Assembly (NCBI RefSeq): GCF_036452155.1
Contig: NZ_JAWJZY010000006.1
DNA from: Sorlinia euscelidii
GTDB taxonomy: Bacteria; Pseudomonadota; Alphaproteobacteria; Acetobacterales; Acetobacteraceae
Length of the DNA: 64,000 nt
Direction: 5' to 3' (one strand)
Within the stretch, counting starts at the first letter, position 1, and each line of letters begins with the position of its first letter. This document shows positions 26,771 through 35,322 of this stretch, piece after piece. The position numbers and the translations under genes are program-made. A model generated the notes under the pieces. That model worked only from the letters and a program-made list of their open reading frames with translations, searched no databases and was not told the origin of the DNA.

Positions 26771-27211
26771 ATGGATAATAAATTTTCGTTACATAAGCCC
26801 GGCTGGGTCGGTGAATTTCAAAAATTCATCATGCGCGGCAATGTCATTGATATGGCTGTCGGGATCATTATCGGCGCGGCCTTCACGGCCATTGTCAGCA
26901 GCCTCGTTAAGGATGTGATGACGCCTTGTATCGGTCTGCTGACCGGTGGCATCGATTTCTCAAATATTTTCATCACCCTCAAAGGCCCCGTCCTGCCAAC
27001 TTTGGCGGAAGCCACGAAGGCAGGGGCGGTAACCATCAATGTCGGCGTTTTTCTAAATGCGCTGATTCAGTTTCTCATCGTTGCCTTCGCCGTCTTCTGG
27101 CTGGTGAAGCTCGTTTCAAGCCTCTATAAAAAGCAGGAAGAGGTGGCGGAACCCACGATTTCAGAAAAGCTTCTGACCGAAATTCGTGATCTGCTTGAGC
27201 GCAAACCGTAA
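26771..27211 (+). CDS. mscL: Large-conductance mechanosensitive channel
   Basis: A 146-residue MscL, an inner-membrane emergency valve for hypo-osmotic shock. The N-terminal amphipathic helix GEFQKFIMRGNVIDMAVG leads into TM1 (GIIIGAAFTAIVSSLVKDVM); TM2 is FLNALIQFLIVAFAVFWLV, and a cytoplasmic helical bundle (LLTEIRDLLERKP) ends it. Single gene, convergent with secF. Confidence 0.96.
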   Translation: MDNKFSLHKPGWVGEFQKFIMRGNVIDMAVGIIIGAAFTAIVSSLVKDVMTPCIGLLTGGIDFSNIFITLKGPVLPTLAEATKAGAVTINVGVFLNALIQFLIVAFAVFWLVKLVSSLYKKQEEVAEPTISEKLLTEIRDLLERKP

Positions 27212-27236
27212 GTAAAGCGGCCCTGTGGCGCGAAGA

Positions 27237-27265
27237 GCCTGACCGGACCTTGAGAGCGGTCAGGC
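27237..27265. terminator. Hairpin between convergent mscL and secF
   Basis: The perfect 9-bp inverted repeat GCCTGACCG/CGGTCAGGC has an 11-nt loop and lies 26 bp after the mscL stop. There is no long T-run on either side, so termination is only likely. Confidence 0.5.
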
Positions 27266-27291
27266 CTTACGCCGCATCACCGACAGACATC

Positions 27292-28227
27292 TCACGATGC
27301 GTCGCGGCGCAGTCTTTTTGCCCCCAGAAGCAAAAGGATGGGGCAGGCGATAAATATAGATGAGGAGGTGCCGATGACAATACCGAACAACATCACGGTC
27401 GCGAAGCCGGACAGGCTGTGACCCCCGAAAATCGCCAAAGGCAGCGCGGCAAGAAACACGGTGGATGACGTGCCCAAAGTACGGTTCAGCGTTTCATTGA
27501 TGGAAAGGTCGAGCAATTCGCGCAAATTCATTTTGCGATATTTGCGCAGATTTTCCCGCACGCGGTCATAAACCACGACCTTATCATTGGTGGAATAGCC
27601 GAGGATCGTCAAAATCGCCGCGACCATCACCAGGTCAAACTGAATGCGCGTGATGGCGAGGAAGCCGATCGTCTTGGTGAGATCAAGCACAAGGGTCAGC
27701 ACGGCGCTGATCGCGAATTCCCACTCAAACCGCACCCAGATATAAATGAGGATCATGCCGAGGCTGAGAAGCAGCGCTAAAATGCCGTTGCGGAAAAGCT
27801 CCTGCGAGACGGAAGCTCCGACCGCATCCGCACGCAAAATCTGCGCGCCGGGCTGGGCGGCCTCGACCGTCTGACGCACCCGGTCAACGAGGCGTTGCGT
27901 CTCCTGATTATTATCCGCCCCTGCTTTCGGTGTTTCGAGCTGGATCAGCACATCGTCCGGCGCCCCGAATGTAATGATGCCGGCGGCGGTGATCCCTTTT
28001 TTATTTAATGCCTCCCGAAGCACGGGCACGTCGGCCGGGCCTTTCGTGCGCGCTTCCACAACGATACCGCCGCGGAAATCCAGCCCCAATTCCAGCCCCG
28101 GTTTGAAGAACAGGGCAATGGAAAGGAGAGACAAAGCGGCCGACGCGATCAGCCCGGCATAACGTCCCCGCATGAAGGGGATTTTTTTGTCATCACGGAA
28201 AAAGCGCAAAAGGGGGCGAGAAAACAT
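27292..28227 (-). CDS. secF: Protein translocase subunit SecF
   Basis: A 311-residue RND-type membrane protein that with SecD uses the proton gradient to complete Sec export. Six transmembrane segments with the family motifs GLELGLDFRGGIVVEA, GASVSQELFRNG and YSTNDKVVVYDRVREN are visible, and SINETLNRTLGTSSTVFL precedes the last helices. Starts 6 bp after secD. Confidence 0.96.
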   Translation of the reverse strand: MFSRPLLRFFRDDKKIPFMRGRYAGLIASAALSLLSIALFFKPGLELGLDFRGGIVVEARTKGPADVPVLREALNKKGITAAGIITFGAPDDVLIQLETPKAGADNNQETQRLVDRVRQTVEAAQPGAQILRADAVGASVSQELFRNGILALLLSLGMILIYIWVRFEWEFAISAVLTLVLDLTKTIGFLAITRIQFDLVMVAAILTILGYSTNDKVVVYDRVRENLRKYRKMNLRELLDLSINETLNRTLGTSSTVFLAALPLAIFGGHSLSGFATVMLFGIVIGTSSSIFIACPILLLLGAKRLRRDAS

Positions 28228-28233
28228 GATTCT

Positions 28234-29780
28234 TTACACCGGTAAGGTCGCAGGGCGCGTTTTGGCATACCATCGTATGATAAGCAGCCGGGAGAGCACC
28301 ATGGTCGTGAACAGGGTGGTGAGAATGCCGATGGTGATCGTCAGGGCGAAACCGCGCACCGGCCCAGTCCCGAAAGCAAAAAGCATGACATGCGCGAGGA
28401 AAGCTGTCGCATTACTATCCACAATCGTTGATTGGGCGCGCTCAAAACCATTCTGCAATGCGGCGAGGGCGGAGCGGCCGTTGCGCACTTCCTCCCGGAT
28501 ACGCTCATTGATCAGAATATTGGCGTCGACGGCCATCCCGAGCGTAAGCAGCATCCCCGCCATACCCGGCAAAGTCAGTGTCGCCTGAAAAAGACTGAGT
28601 ATGGCGATCATCAAAACGAGATTGGCCATGAGGGCGAGATTGGCGTAAAGGCCGAATAGCCCGTAAAAAAGCTGCATAAACACAATGACCAGCAGCAGCC
28701 CCACTAACAGGCTGATGGCGCCGGCCCGAATGGAATCAGTACCGAGAGAAGGGCCGATCGATCGTTGTTCAACGACATTGAGCGGGACGGGTAATGCACC
28801 GGCGCGCAGCATCAGGGCGAGATCCGTCGCCGTGCGCGCATCAAAATTGCCGGTAATCTGCCCGTTACCCCCTGTGATGGGAGTGCGGATCACCGGGGCT
28901 TCAATGACCTTGTTATCGAGGATGATGGCAAACATCTTGCCGACATTTTCAGTCGTTGTTTTGGCAAATGCCGTGGCCCCGCGATGATCAAAAGAGAAGG
29001 AGACCGCCCACTGCCCGGTCTGCTGATCAATGACCGGCGCGGCATTGGTGAGGGCGGCCCCATCCACTTCAACATGGTTTAAAACGGGCCATTGCCGCGA
29101 ATTATCTGCGGCCGGTATCATCGTGATACCGCCCACATTACTTGCGCTGCCCGCCGTTGCGACGAGCTGGAATGTCATTTTTGCCGTCGTGCCCAGAAGC
29201 GCTTTGATCCGCTCCGGGTCACTCACGCCGGGCAACTCCACCACGATCCGATCTTCCCCCTGACGCGTGATTTGCGGGTCGACGGCGCCTGTGCCGTCTA
29301 TGCGGCGGCGAACGATCTCGATCGTCTGCGCCATCGCCTCATGCGCGCGTCTCTGCAAAACCTGGTGGTCGAGGGCGACCTCAATCCGGGCCTGTGCACG
29401 TTGCACGCTGAATTCATCCGGTGAAGCACGCGGGATATCATTGACGACTTTGAAAGCGGCATCGGCCTCCTGCTCATCCCGAGGATAAAAACGGAGTGTC
29501 CGCGTTTTTGCGTCGATCGAGAACTGTCGGTATCCAAGCCCCGCATCGGTCAGATTATGCTTGATATCATCCTCGAGCGCGGTCAGGCGATCGCTGGAGA
29601 GTGTTTCGGTATTGACCTGGAGCAGGAGGTAGGACCCCCTTGGAGGTCCAGCCCGAGATGCACCTGACGCCAGGGGAGGTGATAGGGCGCCTGACGCACA
29701 AAATTCGGGACGCAAAGCAGAAGCCCGGCGAAGCATATGGCGAGCACGCCGAGGAGTGTGAAGCGATTATAACGGATCAT
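28234..29780 (-). CDS. secD: Protein translocase subunit SecD, frameshifted as read
   Basis: Partner of SecF in the Sec accessory complex. The N-terminal transmembrane helix and the HLGLDLQGG motif are in one frame from the ATG at 29780 (MIRYNRFTLLGV). The rest, from SYLLLQVNTETL to the C-terminus, is in another. The switch is at a run of five Gs on the coding strand (29635-29639 on the plus strand); one added G gives a continuous 515-residue protein. The P1 domain, GMAVDANILINERIREE motif and six helices are present. Base-calling error is the most likely cause. Confidence 0.93.
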
Positions 29781-29946
29781 CGGCCGTCGCAGTATCCTTA
29801 TTGCCTGAGCGGGAGTATAGCAGATAACGCAGATTTGTCCTAGCGCCTGAGGATGGCGTGTGCCTTGGCGCGATGCAACTCCCTTTATGGGTGATAAAGG
29901 CTTTGTAAAAGCCGCCACTTTCTGAATTGTTTTTTAGGGTGATGAC

Positions 29947-30951
29947 ATGAGTTTCCGTTCCCGCGCATCAGCGATGCGGCCCCTGCATGTAGGATTGATC
30001 GGGGCGGGGCATTTCGGGCGGTTTCATGCCCTGAAATCGCATGCATCCACCCGCGAAACGCTTGAAATCCTTTACGACCCCGACCCATCACGTGCGCAGA
30101 GCGTCGCGCGTGAAGTGGGGTGCGACGTGGCTGAAGATATTCCGGCCCTGCTGGCGCGTGTTGAGGCCGTCATCATCGCGGCCCCGGCGGAGCACCATTA
30201 TGCGCTGGCCGCCACATGTCTGGAAGCCGGGAAACATGTCCTGATCGAGAAACCCATCGCCGCAACGCGTGAGGAAGGGGAGAAGCTCGGTGCGCTCGCC
30301 GCGGCGCAGAATTGCGTGCTGCAGGTCGGCCACCTCCTCCGTTATTCTGCGGAGCATAAGGCGATTTCCACGCGCGTGACGAAACCCATTTATATTGAGG
30401 CCACGCGCATTGCGCCTTTCAAGGATCGTGGTACGGATGTCTCGGTCATCCTTGATCTGATGATACATGATCTCGACCTCGTCCTCTCCTTCGTGCGCAG
30501 CCCGATCCGCGATATTGATGCGTTGGGTGTCGCGGTCTCCAGCGCGCATGAGGACATTGCCAATGCGCGTGTCCGGTTTGAAAATGGGTGCGTGGCCACG
30601 ATTACCGCCAGCCGGATTTCCCTGAAGACTGAGCGGAAAATGCGGATTTTCGGCGCAGAAGGTTATCTCTCCGCTGACTTCATGAAGCGCGAGCTGACTT
30701 TTATCGGTCGGGAGAGGGGACTTCCCCTTCCCGGAACAGGCGGCTTCCGGCAGGAGGCGATTCATTGGAAGGATCACGATAATATTGAAGCCGAACACGC
30801 GGCTTTTGTCGCCTCCTGCCAGGATGGCGCGCCCGTCCTCGTCAATGCGGAAGCAGGGATACGCGCACTTGATGCGGCGCTTCGGATCACCGCCTGCATT
30901 GAGGAATCGCGCGCCCGCGTGCTCGCCTCCGGATTGGGGCAACTCCCTTAA
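29947..30951 (+). CDS. Gfo/Idh/MocA family oxidoreductase
   Basis: A 334-residue NAD(P)-dependent sugar-type dehydrogenase. The N-terminal Rossmann motif VGLIGAGHFGRFHA, the EKPIA motif (HVLIEKPIAATREEGE), and a C-terminal dimerisation/substrate sheet with LDLMIHDLDLVLSF are seen. The catalytic-type lysine lies in EKP, with H173-like in MIHDLDL. The pattern resembles the UDP-sugar or N-acetylhexosamine dehydrogenase subgroup, but the substrate cannot be told. Divergent from secD; its stop overlaps that of the convergent ABC-F gene by 4 bp. Confidence 0.88.
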   Translation: MSFRSRASAMRPLHVGLIGAGHFGRFHALKSHASTRETLEILYDPDPSRAQSVAREVGCDVAEDIPALLARVEAVIIAAPAEHHYALAATCLEAGKHVLIEKPIAATREEGEKLGALAAAQNCVLQVGHLLRYSAEHKAISTRVTKPIYIEATRIAPFKDRGTDVSVILDLMIHDLDLVLSFVRSPIRDIDALGVAVSSAHEDIANARVRFENGCVATITASRISLKTERKMRIFGAEGYLSADFMKRELTFIGRERGLPLPGTGGFRQEAIHWKDHDNIEAEHAAFVASCQDGAPVLVNAEAGIRALDAALRITACIEESRARVLASGLGQLP

Positions 30952-32759
30952 GCGTCGGGAGGCGCGGACAAAGCGCTTTTTTTGAGTTCAAGCGTAAGCC
31001 ATTGCTCTTCCGCAGCTTCAAGCGCCTTTTCACTTTGCGCAAGTTTTTCGGTGAGGGTGCTGAAGCGGGTCGGGTCTTTCTGATAAAGGTCAGGTTGTGC
31101 AAGTTCCGCCGTCATGTGGGAAATCGCTCCCTCTAATTTGCTGATGCGGTCCGGCAGTTGATCCAGGGCCCGTTGATCATTGTAACTCAATTTACGATGA
31201 CGCGAGGAGGGCTTGCTGGAAGGGGCTTTGCGATCCGCCGTTACATCTTCCCGCGATGCCGGGCTTTTCAGATCAGGGGAAAGCGCGGCGATATCGGCAT
31301 AACCGCCCGCATATTCCGTCCAGCGTCCTTCTCCCTCAGCCACCAGCGTCGACGTGACGATGCGGTCAAGGAAGTCGCGATCATGGCTGACCAGCAGGAC
31401 GGTGCCCTCATACTTCTCCAGCCATTCCAGCAAAACTTCCAGCGTATCAAGGTCGAGATCATTGGTCGGCTCATCAAGTATGAGGAAGTTCGTCGGGGTC
31501 AGGAGGGCTTTTGCGAGGGCCAGGCGGCCGCGTTCACCCCCTGAAAGGGCGCTGACCGGTGTCCGTGCCTGCTCCGGGCGGAAGAGAAAATCCTTCATGT
31601 AACCTATGACGTGGCGCGTCTGGCCGGCACATTGCACCATGTCGCCCTTGCCATCCGTCAGGCTCTCGACCAGCGTGCGCGATGGGTCGAGCGTCTCACG
31701 TCGCTGGTCAATCACGATGGGCTGGATGGAAGGGCCCAACGCGACACGTCCGTGATCCGGCGTCAGCGCGCCAGTGATAAGCTTGAGCAGCGTTGTTTTG
31801 CCCGATCCGTTCGGCCCGATAATGCCGATTCGGTCGCCGCGCAAAATTTTGAGGCTGAGGTTCTGAACAAGGCAGCGCTCACCGAAAGATTTGCCGAGTG
31901 TTTCGATATCGGCAGCGAGTTTACCGCCAGCGAGGGTGGTGCGGGCTTCGAGGGACATCGCGCCGCGTCGGCGTGAGAGAAGTTCCGAACGCTCTCTTCT
32001 CAGCGCGCCGAGTTCCGCCACCCGGCGCATATTGCGTTTCCGGCGGGCTGTGACGCCGTAGCGCATCCAGTCTTCCTCACGCGCGATCTGCCGGTCGAGC
32101 TTATGGGCGCTGAGCTCCGCCTCTTCGAGAAAATCATCACGCCAGCTTTCGAATTTCTCAAACCCTTCATTCAGGCGATGGGTCTGCCCCTGATGAATCC
32201 ATAACACCCCACGCGACATGTTTTTGAGAAATTGCCGGTCGTGACTGATAAAGATGACAGCGGCATTAAGACGGCGGAGGGCCGTTTCCAGCCATAAGAT
32301 TGTGGGGAGATCCAGATGGTTGGTGGGCTCATCCAGCAAAAGGAGGTCAGGCTCCGCCGCGAAAGCGCGCGCGAGGGCGGCACGGCGCATTTCACCGCCG
32401 GAGAGCGCGGCGGTGTCCTTATCCGGCGTGAGACCGACTTCCGCCATCAGGCTGCGCGCGAGGAAATGGCGCGCTGGCGGCAACGCGGCCACAACATAAT
32501 CAAAGACGGTCTTCGCATTACCCGGGGTCGGTTCCTGCGGGACGTAGATCACCCGCGTGCCAGGTTGCAGAAATCTCTGCCCCCCATCCGGCAATATATC
32601 CCCGGACGCGATTTTAAGGAGAGTCGATTTGCCGCAGCCATTGCGCCCGACGACGCATATACGGTCCCGCTCATGGACGGACAGAGCGGCGTTCTGCAGG
32701 AGTGGGGGGCCACCGAGAAAGAATGAAATATTCTGAAGTGTTAAAAGAGGCGCATCCAT
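30948..32759 (-). CDS. uup: ABC-F family ATPase (Uup-like)
   Basis: A 603-residue soluble tandem ATPase with no membrane domain. Two nucleotide-binding domains are present: Walker A VGRNGCGKSTLLKIA and IGPNGSGKTTLLKLI, signature motifs LSGGEMRRAALA and LSGGERGRLALAKAL, and Walker B LLLLDEPTNHLD and LILDEPTNDLD. The two domains are joined by a basic linker. The C-terminal coiled coil (LPDRISKLEGAISHM onward) matches the DNA/branch-binding domain of Uup. ABC-F proteins act on ribosomes or DNA; Uup is linked to transposon excision and ribosome assembly. Confidence 0.92.
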   Translation of the reverse strand: MDAPLLTLQNISFFLGGPPLLQNAALSVHERDRICVVGRNGCGKSTLLKIASGDILPDGGQRFLQPGTRVIYVPQEPTPGNAKTVFDYVVAALPPARHFLARSLMAEVGLTPDKDTAALSGGEMRRAALARAFAAEPDLLLLDEPTNHLDLPTILWLETALRRLNAAVIFISHDRQFLKNMSRGVLWIHQGQTHRLNEGFEKFESWRDDFLEEAELSAHKLDRQIAREEDWMRYGVTARRKRNMRRVAELGALRRERSELLSRRRGAMSLEARTTLAGGKLAADIETLGKSFGERCLVQNLSLKILRGDRIGIIGPNGSGKTTLLKLITGALTPDHGRVALGPSIQPIVIDQRRETLDPSRTLVESLTDGKGDMVQCAGQTRHVIGYMKDFLFRPEQARTPVSALSGGERGRLALAKALLTPTNFLILDEPTNDLDLDTLEVLLEWLEKYEGTVLLVSHDRDFLDRIVTSTLVAEGEGRWTEYAGGYADIAALSPDLKSPASREDVTADRKAPSSKPSSRHRKLSYNDQRALDQLPDRISKLEGAISHMTAELAQPDLYQKDPTRFSTLTEKLAQSEKALEAAEEQWLTLELKKSALSAPPDA

Positions 32760-32796
32760 GCGTCATCCGTGGCGAAACGCATGGGTTTTGACAAGG

Positions 32797-33549
32797 TCAA
32801 ATCGTCGATAACCCACCTGTAACGGTCTGATAAGTCGTGATGGCGAGCGTCATCGGCTCAAAAGGTTTGGTGATGACGAAAGGTGGCTCCTCGGATTCAC
32901 CTGTAAGAAGTCGCTCAGGATAGGCGGTGACGAAAATCACGGGGATGTCCTGATTCTGGCCGATACGGCGCACGGCCGACATGCCATCTCCGCCGGCACC
33001 CAGGTTGATATCGGCAAGAATAAGGTCCGGTTGCGTCTCCCGCGCGAGGCGGACAGCATCGGCCTCCGTATGGGCGACACCGACGCATCGGTGCCCGCTT
33101 TGCTCAACGATATTCTGAATGTCAAAAGCGATGATCGGCTCATCCTCAATAATAAGGACGCTGGTTTCCGCCATGGAACGCAGGCCTTTATGCGCTTCCA
33201 TCACCTTGTGCATCGCCGTGCGCTCATCCAGGCCGATAATCTCCGCGGCTTTGCCGATCGGGACTTCCTCCAATGCTGTCAGGAGCAGAAGGAAGCGTTG
33301 ATCCAGCGACAGGCCAGGCACGTCATCCGGCGCGATTTTGACAATCTGGCGGAAGGTTTCCGCGACGATGCGGTAAAGCCGATGCCGGGCGCTGAGGGAG
33401 GTCTCCTCATCAGGCAATATGGGAAAACGCTTCAACGCCTCCGTTACAAGCTTATCCCCGGATTGCTGTCCGCGGGTCAGGGCACGTGCGAACCGCCGGG
33501 CAAACGGGAGTGCACGGTAAAGCTCCTGTCGCGGCAAATCTGATACCAT
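32797..33549 (-). CDS. phyR: General stress response regulator PhyR
   Basis: A 250-residue anti-anti-sigma factor. The N-terminal half (about residues 1-125) is a sigma-like domain with region 2/4 traces (LPFARRFARALTRGQ, LEEVPIGKAAEIIGLDERTA). The C-terminal half is a receiver domain with IIEDEP at 134-139, phospho-accepting D180 in LILADINLG, and the conserved VTAYPERLL and ITKPF. When phosphorylated it binds NepR and frees the ECF sigma. Divergent from the first ECF sigma gene at 33706. Confidence 0.95.
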   Translation of the reverse strand: MVSDLPRQELYRALPFARRFARALTRGQQSGDKLVTEALKRFPILPDEETSLSARHRLYRIVAETFRQIVKIAPDDVPGLSLDQRFLLLLTALEEVPIGKAAEIIGLDERTAMHKVMEAHKGLRSMAETSVLIIEDEPIIAFDIQNIVEQSGHRCVGVAHTEADAVRLARETQPDLILADINLGAGGDGMSAVRRIGQNQDIPVIFVTAYPERLLTGESEEPPFVITKPFEPMTLAITTYQTVTGGLSTI

Positions 33550-33705
33550 GGGTCGATCCTCATTTAAACGCGGTCCGAACGGAACAAGAAACGAAGCTTA
33601 CTCACCATTTTTATGGTAAACCTCTTGACGAAACAACTATATTGTATCTGCCTTCGAGATTTCTATACCCATCATTGATGGCAGGCCGAGAAGGGTCGAT
33701 GAAAC

Positions 33706-34203
33706 GTGGATGGTGAACTGAGACGTGGATTGGCGGCGATTTTACCTGCGATGCGTAGCTTCGCCAGGTTCCTGACGCATGATGTTTCATCGGCGGATGA
33801 CCTTGTGCAGGAGACGGTCCTGCGCGTCCTTCGGGCGCATGACCAATATAAGGAAGGTACAAATCTGAAGGCCTGGATCCTGAAAGTGCAGCGCAACCTA
33901 TTTTATGAGGGCCTGCGCAGCTCCAGGCGGGAGCAGGAAGTGATGGCGGATTTTGAGGATCACGCCCGAACCGACCCGCATGGACCGCCCCGATATCAGG
34001 ATCAGGTCATGGATTTGAGTGTTCTGATCTGGCGACTTCCCGTCGTGATGCGGGAAGCACTTATATTAGTAGGGGCGCAGGGCTTCAGTTATGAGGAGGC
34101 CGCGCAGATCTGTGACTGCTCGGTCGGAACGATGAAAGCCCGTGTCTCCCGCGCGCGGGACAGGCTGGCAGAAATGCGGGAGGGCGATGTCGCGCGAATT
34201 TGA
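33706..34203 (+). CDS. ECF sigma factor, EcfG (ECF15)-like
   Basis: A 165-residue sigma factor with the region 2 motif DDLVQETVLRVLRAHDQY, GTNLKAWILKVQRNLFYE, and region 4 LPVVMREALILVGAQGFSY with EEAAQICDCSVGTMKARV. These are close to the EcfG general stress response group. The start is a GTG at 33706. The gene sits between phyR and a second ECF gene, suggesting it answers to the PhyR-NepR switch. Confidence 0.9.
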   Translation: MDGELRRGLAAILPAMRSFARFLTHDVSSADDLVQETVLRVLRAHDQYKEGTNLKAWILKVQRNLFYEGLRSSRREQEVMADFEDHARTDPHGPPRYQDQVMDLSVLIWRLPVVMREALILVGAQGFSYEEAAQICDCSVGTMKARVSRARDRLAEMREGDVARI

Positions 34204-34303
34204 CAAAAAACTTCACTTTTTTTGTGAACCTTTCGCGCAACTGCAACCTTTTTTAATTCCCATCCATTATGCCGGTAGAGGACAACCGGGAAAGGGTGGT
34301 TTT

Positions 34304-34882
34304 ATGTCCAGCTTCCACGACCAAGTGATAAAAATTCTGCCAAAACTTCGTGTCCAGGCGCTTTCTCTGACGCGTAACCGTTCGGCCGCTGAAGATCTTG
34401 TGCAGGATGCGGTGTGCAATGCTTTGGCCGCGCAGGACAGTTTTATCCCCGGAACCAATTTTTCCGCCTGGATGCATCGTATTCTCAGAAACCGCTTCAT
34501 CTCCGACCTGCGGAAGAAGCGTGACACGACGGATATTGATGACGTGCCGGCATCGTCTTTTGCGACCAATGCGACACATGACGATAATCTCGCCCTCAAA
34601 GACCTGTCCCTTGCCTTATCCCGCCTCCCGGCAGATCAACGTGAGGCGCTGGTGATGGTCGTGGTGCAGGGCCTCAGTTATGAGGCACTGGCGGAGGCGA
34701 CCGGATGCGCAGTTGGGACAGCAAAGAGCCGCGTATTTCGGGCGCGTCGCCAGCTTGAAGCATGGCTTACAGGCGAATTACCCTCTAACGACAAGTTACG
34801 CCTGAAGGTGAGTGCTTTAAAAGCGGCTATTGATGAGCGCCGACGTCACGGCAAAGCTTACGACGACTTGTTTAATAATTGA
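34304..34882 (+). CDS. Second ECF sigma factor, EcfG-like
   Basis: A 192-residue sigma factor from the ATG at 34304, which follows AAAGGGTGG. Region 2 is seen in NRSAAEDLVQDAVCNAL and TNFSAWMHRILRNRF; region 4 in LPADQREALVMVVVQGLSY and GCAVGTAKSRVFRARRQLE. A basic C-terminal extension (LRLKVSALKAAIDERRRHG) goes beyond the usual end. The frame is open upstream into the previous gene but these codons have no sigma similarity. It is the second sigma in the locus, 101 bp after the first. Confidence 0.9.
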   Translation: MSSFHDQVIKILPKLRVQALSLTRNRSAAEDLVQDAVCNALAAQDSFIPGTNFSAWMHRILRNRFISDLRKKRDTTDIDDVPASSFATNATHDDNLALKDLSLALSRLPADQREALVMVVVQGLSYEALAEATGCAVGTAKSRVFRARRQLEAWLTGELPSNDKLRLKVSALKAAIDERRRHGKAYDDLFNN

Positions 34883-34912
34883 AAAAAAATGGCGACTCCG
34901 CGGAGTCGCCAT
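34881..34912. terminator. 24-bp perfect palindrome after the second sigma gene
   Basis: The perfect palindrome ATGGCGACTCCG/CGGAGTCGCCAT (34889-34912) follows the sigma stop codon at 34882 and is preceded by eight As. On the plus strand it lacks a T-tract; on the minus strand it would have one. It may end the sigma transcript or be a protein binding site. Confidence 0.5.
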
Positions 34913-35082
34913 GCTTCAAGAAGAATTATAAGTTGAGAAAGCATTCGTAAACCTATGAAATTAAATAATCTGTCGGCGATAATGTCGAACGGGTCGACCG
35001 CGCGTCGTTGCAACTCGACGGCGGTCGTGCTGTTTATTAATGAAATTCTTGTCGGTCAGGATCTTATTTTCGAGGTGATGTT

Positions 35083-35262
35083 ATGGGCGCGGGAAAGGAG
35101 ATCAAACCGCAAACTGCCCGCCCAAATGACGACGCGGAGCCGGAAAACGCGTTCGATCTTTGGCTCAAGCGAGGTCTGCATGCTTTGTATGACGATATTG
35201 CAAATGAGCCGATCCCTGAGGAGCTTCTTCGCCTCATTCAGGACGATCGCGAAAAATCCTGA
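35083..35262 (+). CDS. nepR: Anti-sigma factor NepR
   Basis: A 59-residue small protein. The core FDLWLKRGLHALYDD followed by EPIPEELLRLIQDD is the NepR signature (WLRRQLHxLYxxVxxEPxPDELLxLL), a two-helix clamp that sequesters EcfG until PhyR-P removes it. The first 23 residues are polar and probably disordered. An AGG ribosome binding site lies 7 bp upstream of the ATG at 35083. Its position between the sigma genes and the sensor kinase completes a PhyR-NepR-EcfG module. A short hairpin in its leader (34994-35028) is described among the findings. Confidence 0.92.
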   Translation: MGAGKEIKPQTARPNDDAEPENAFDLWLKRGLHALYDDIANEPIPEELLRLIQDDREKS

Positions 35263-35322
35263 AACTGCGGGGATCAGAATTTGGCAGGTGGACGGTTTCA
35301 GATTGCATGAGGGAGGCCCAGA

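Noticed and set aside
34985..35015. Possible EcfG-type promoter (GAAC with CGTT) before nepR
   Set aside because: The -35 lacks the full GGAAC and the spacing is 15 rather than 16-17, so I do not call it.
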